Shown in pieces: positions 63,065 to 64,000 of a stretch of 64,000 nt of DNA; the first letter of the stretch is position 1, and each line of letters starts with the position of its first letter. The translations under genes and the position numbers were made by a program. Below the pieces are notes generated by a model. It did not search any database. It had not been told where the DNA came from and saw nothing but the letters and a program-made list of their open reading frames with translations. The DNA is from Incurvaria masculella (Eukaryota > Arthropoda > Insecta > Lepidoptera > Incurvariidae), in assembly GCA_946894095.1 (NCBI GenBank), contig OX335653.1:14823001-14887000 (forward strand), given 5' to 3'.

Positions 63065-63249
63065 TGGAAAACGTATAACAGTAGTTAGTTCGCCTAATAA
63101 TTCGGAAAGAGCAACATCGAATGTTCGATGAAACGGTTACAACAGACAATTATGTGAAATTTACATTTTCAACTCACCCAAAAATAAATTTACAAAAAAA
63201 ATCAAAAAACTTCTTCATGATTACCATCTGTCTTAAAAATATAACTGAA

Positions 63250-63492
63250 CCTTCCTTACTTACTAGGTGGTAGGGTAAATCCCGCCCGGGTTGGTACCAT
63301 CGCATTGGATGAACGATGGTCGAAGCGGCAATGAAAATTGTCCGTGTTTTCCGTCCAGTTCAATGTAGCCGTGCAATATAAGGAAGGTCCTGGCATGGCA
63401 CCTAGTTCCCATGTGGTGTGTTGGGCTAATACCATGACAGAAAGTGTGGTATTAGCCATCCATGTCCAGTCACATAAAAAAAAAAAAAAAAA
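63250..63492 (+). repeat. SINE family B copy, clean 3' half
   Basis: Runs from CCTTACTTACTAGGTGGTAG through GTAAATCCCGCCCGGG, GAACGATGGTCGAAGCGGCA and GGCACCTAGTTCCCATGTGG to CCATGTCCAGTCACAT and an A17 tail. The long pure tail and few internal changes suggest a young copy, of the same subfamily as 15592-15824. The tRNA head is missing. Confidence 0.8.
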
Positions 63493-63814
63493 TGCACTCC
63501 TTACACACACATGCACACCCTCGCACACACTCGCCACACTCAACTAACATCCACACACCGGCTGCTCTTTAGACTACTTAATAATTTCTACCAACTGGCT
63601 GGGTATCAGAGATGGTAGAGTAGTTTTTTATAAACATTTTAATGTAAAAATTTGGGTCCGGAGATATCTATTTTTCTTGAAAAAATTTATTGAAAATTAT
63701 TTTCTTTGTGCTGCATCGGTATATTTTGTTCTGTATTGAGACGCGAACATACCTAGTTGGCATCATAATTGCTCAAATGTTGCCGTGTACGTTGCCCTTG
63801 TACGTGTTTAGTGT
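63493..63814. other. unannotated DNA
   Basis: CACACA-type words follow the SINE tail; no gene seen. Confidence 0.3.
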
Positions 63815-64000
63815 TTTTAGGGTTCCGTACCCAAAGAGTGAAAACGAAACCCTATTACTAATCCTCTGCTGTCCGTCCGTCCGTCCGTCCGTCCGTCACA
63901 GGGCTGTATCTCATAAACCGTAATAGGTAGGCAGCTGAAATTTTCAGAGTGTGTATTTATTTTTCCGCTATAACGACAAATAGGTAAAAAGTAAATATAA
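63815..64000 (-). repeat. family A copy, cut by the window end
   Basis: TTTTTAGGGTTCCGTACCCA, a CCGTCCGTCCGTCCGTCC run and TATTTTTCCGCTATAACGAC follow the family order in minus orientation. The remaining part lies beyond 64000. Confidence 0.75.

Overview
The window looks like repeat-dense nuclear DNA from a moth or butterfly (Lepidoptera). The evidence is the AT-rich background and several repeats I associate with lepidopteran genomes: a GTGCGAGTCGGACTCGC / (GACG)n / GTACGGAACCC element, a Helitron-like TCCCTACTAATATTAT element, tRNA-headed SINEs, mariner/Tc1 relics and many palindromic MITEs. The species cannot be told. I found no convincing host protein-coding exon. Almost every open frame is either a retroelement fragment or a chance frame in a repeat. 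The best hint of host gene structure is a CpG-rich block at 11640-12005 that ends in a perfect splice-donor motif, GTAAGT. Repeat families are named here with letters (A, B, C and so on) for cross-reference only.

Layout. 1-3.4 kb: mostly unique AT-rich DNA. 3.4-4.1 kb: a palindromic MITE, then a complete family A element. 4096-7429: the most striking locus, eight near-identical 411-bp units each holding a tRNA-Thr(UGU)-like gene. Five units lie on the minus strand and three on the plus strand, in divergent blocks, and the whole is flanked by a 12-bp direct repeat. 7.4-17.9 kb: scattered SINEs, MITEs, a 96-bp GC-rich tandem repeat, a possible promoter/first exon, and a truncated retroelement with an exact target-site duplication. 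17.96-22.08 kb: a nearly intact 3.9-kb non-LTR retrotransposon (endonuclease plus reverse transcriptase) inserted in a family C repeat. A 148-bp tandem duplication is the only obvious break in its reading frame. 22-37 kb: TTAA-flanked MITEs, a RNase H fragment, SINEs, a hAT-like MITE with an exact 8-bp duplication, and a deleted mariner inside a SINE.

37.7-46.05 kb: a nested inverted-repeat structure. Two inverted arms of about 570 bp enclose 8.3 kb. Inside is an array of about 640-bp satellite units that each contain their own inverted repeat, interrupted by a truncated LINE and followed by family A copies. 46.2-51.3 kb: a 41-bp minisatellite, family E and C copies and a 131-bp tandem repeat. 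51-64 kb: unique DNA with a Helitron-like element split by a retroelement, LINE fragments, three SINEs with tRNA heads, a fold-back element, a degenerate Tc1/mariner transposon and a final family A copy cut by the window edge.

There is no operon or pathway. What connects the parts is nesting: LINE in C, LINE in satellite, A in I, mariner in SINE, retroelement in Helitron, F inserted at a TTAA inside K. These insertions give a relative order of events. All repeat calls come from copy-to-copy comparison by eye inside the window, so boundaries are good to a few bases where target duplications are quoted and to tens of bases elsewhere.
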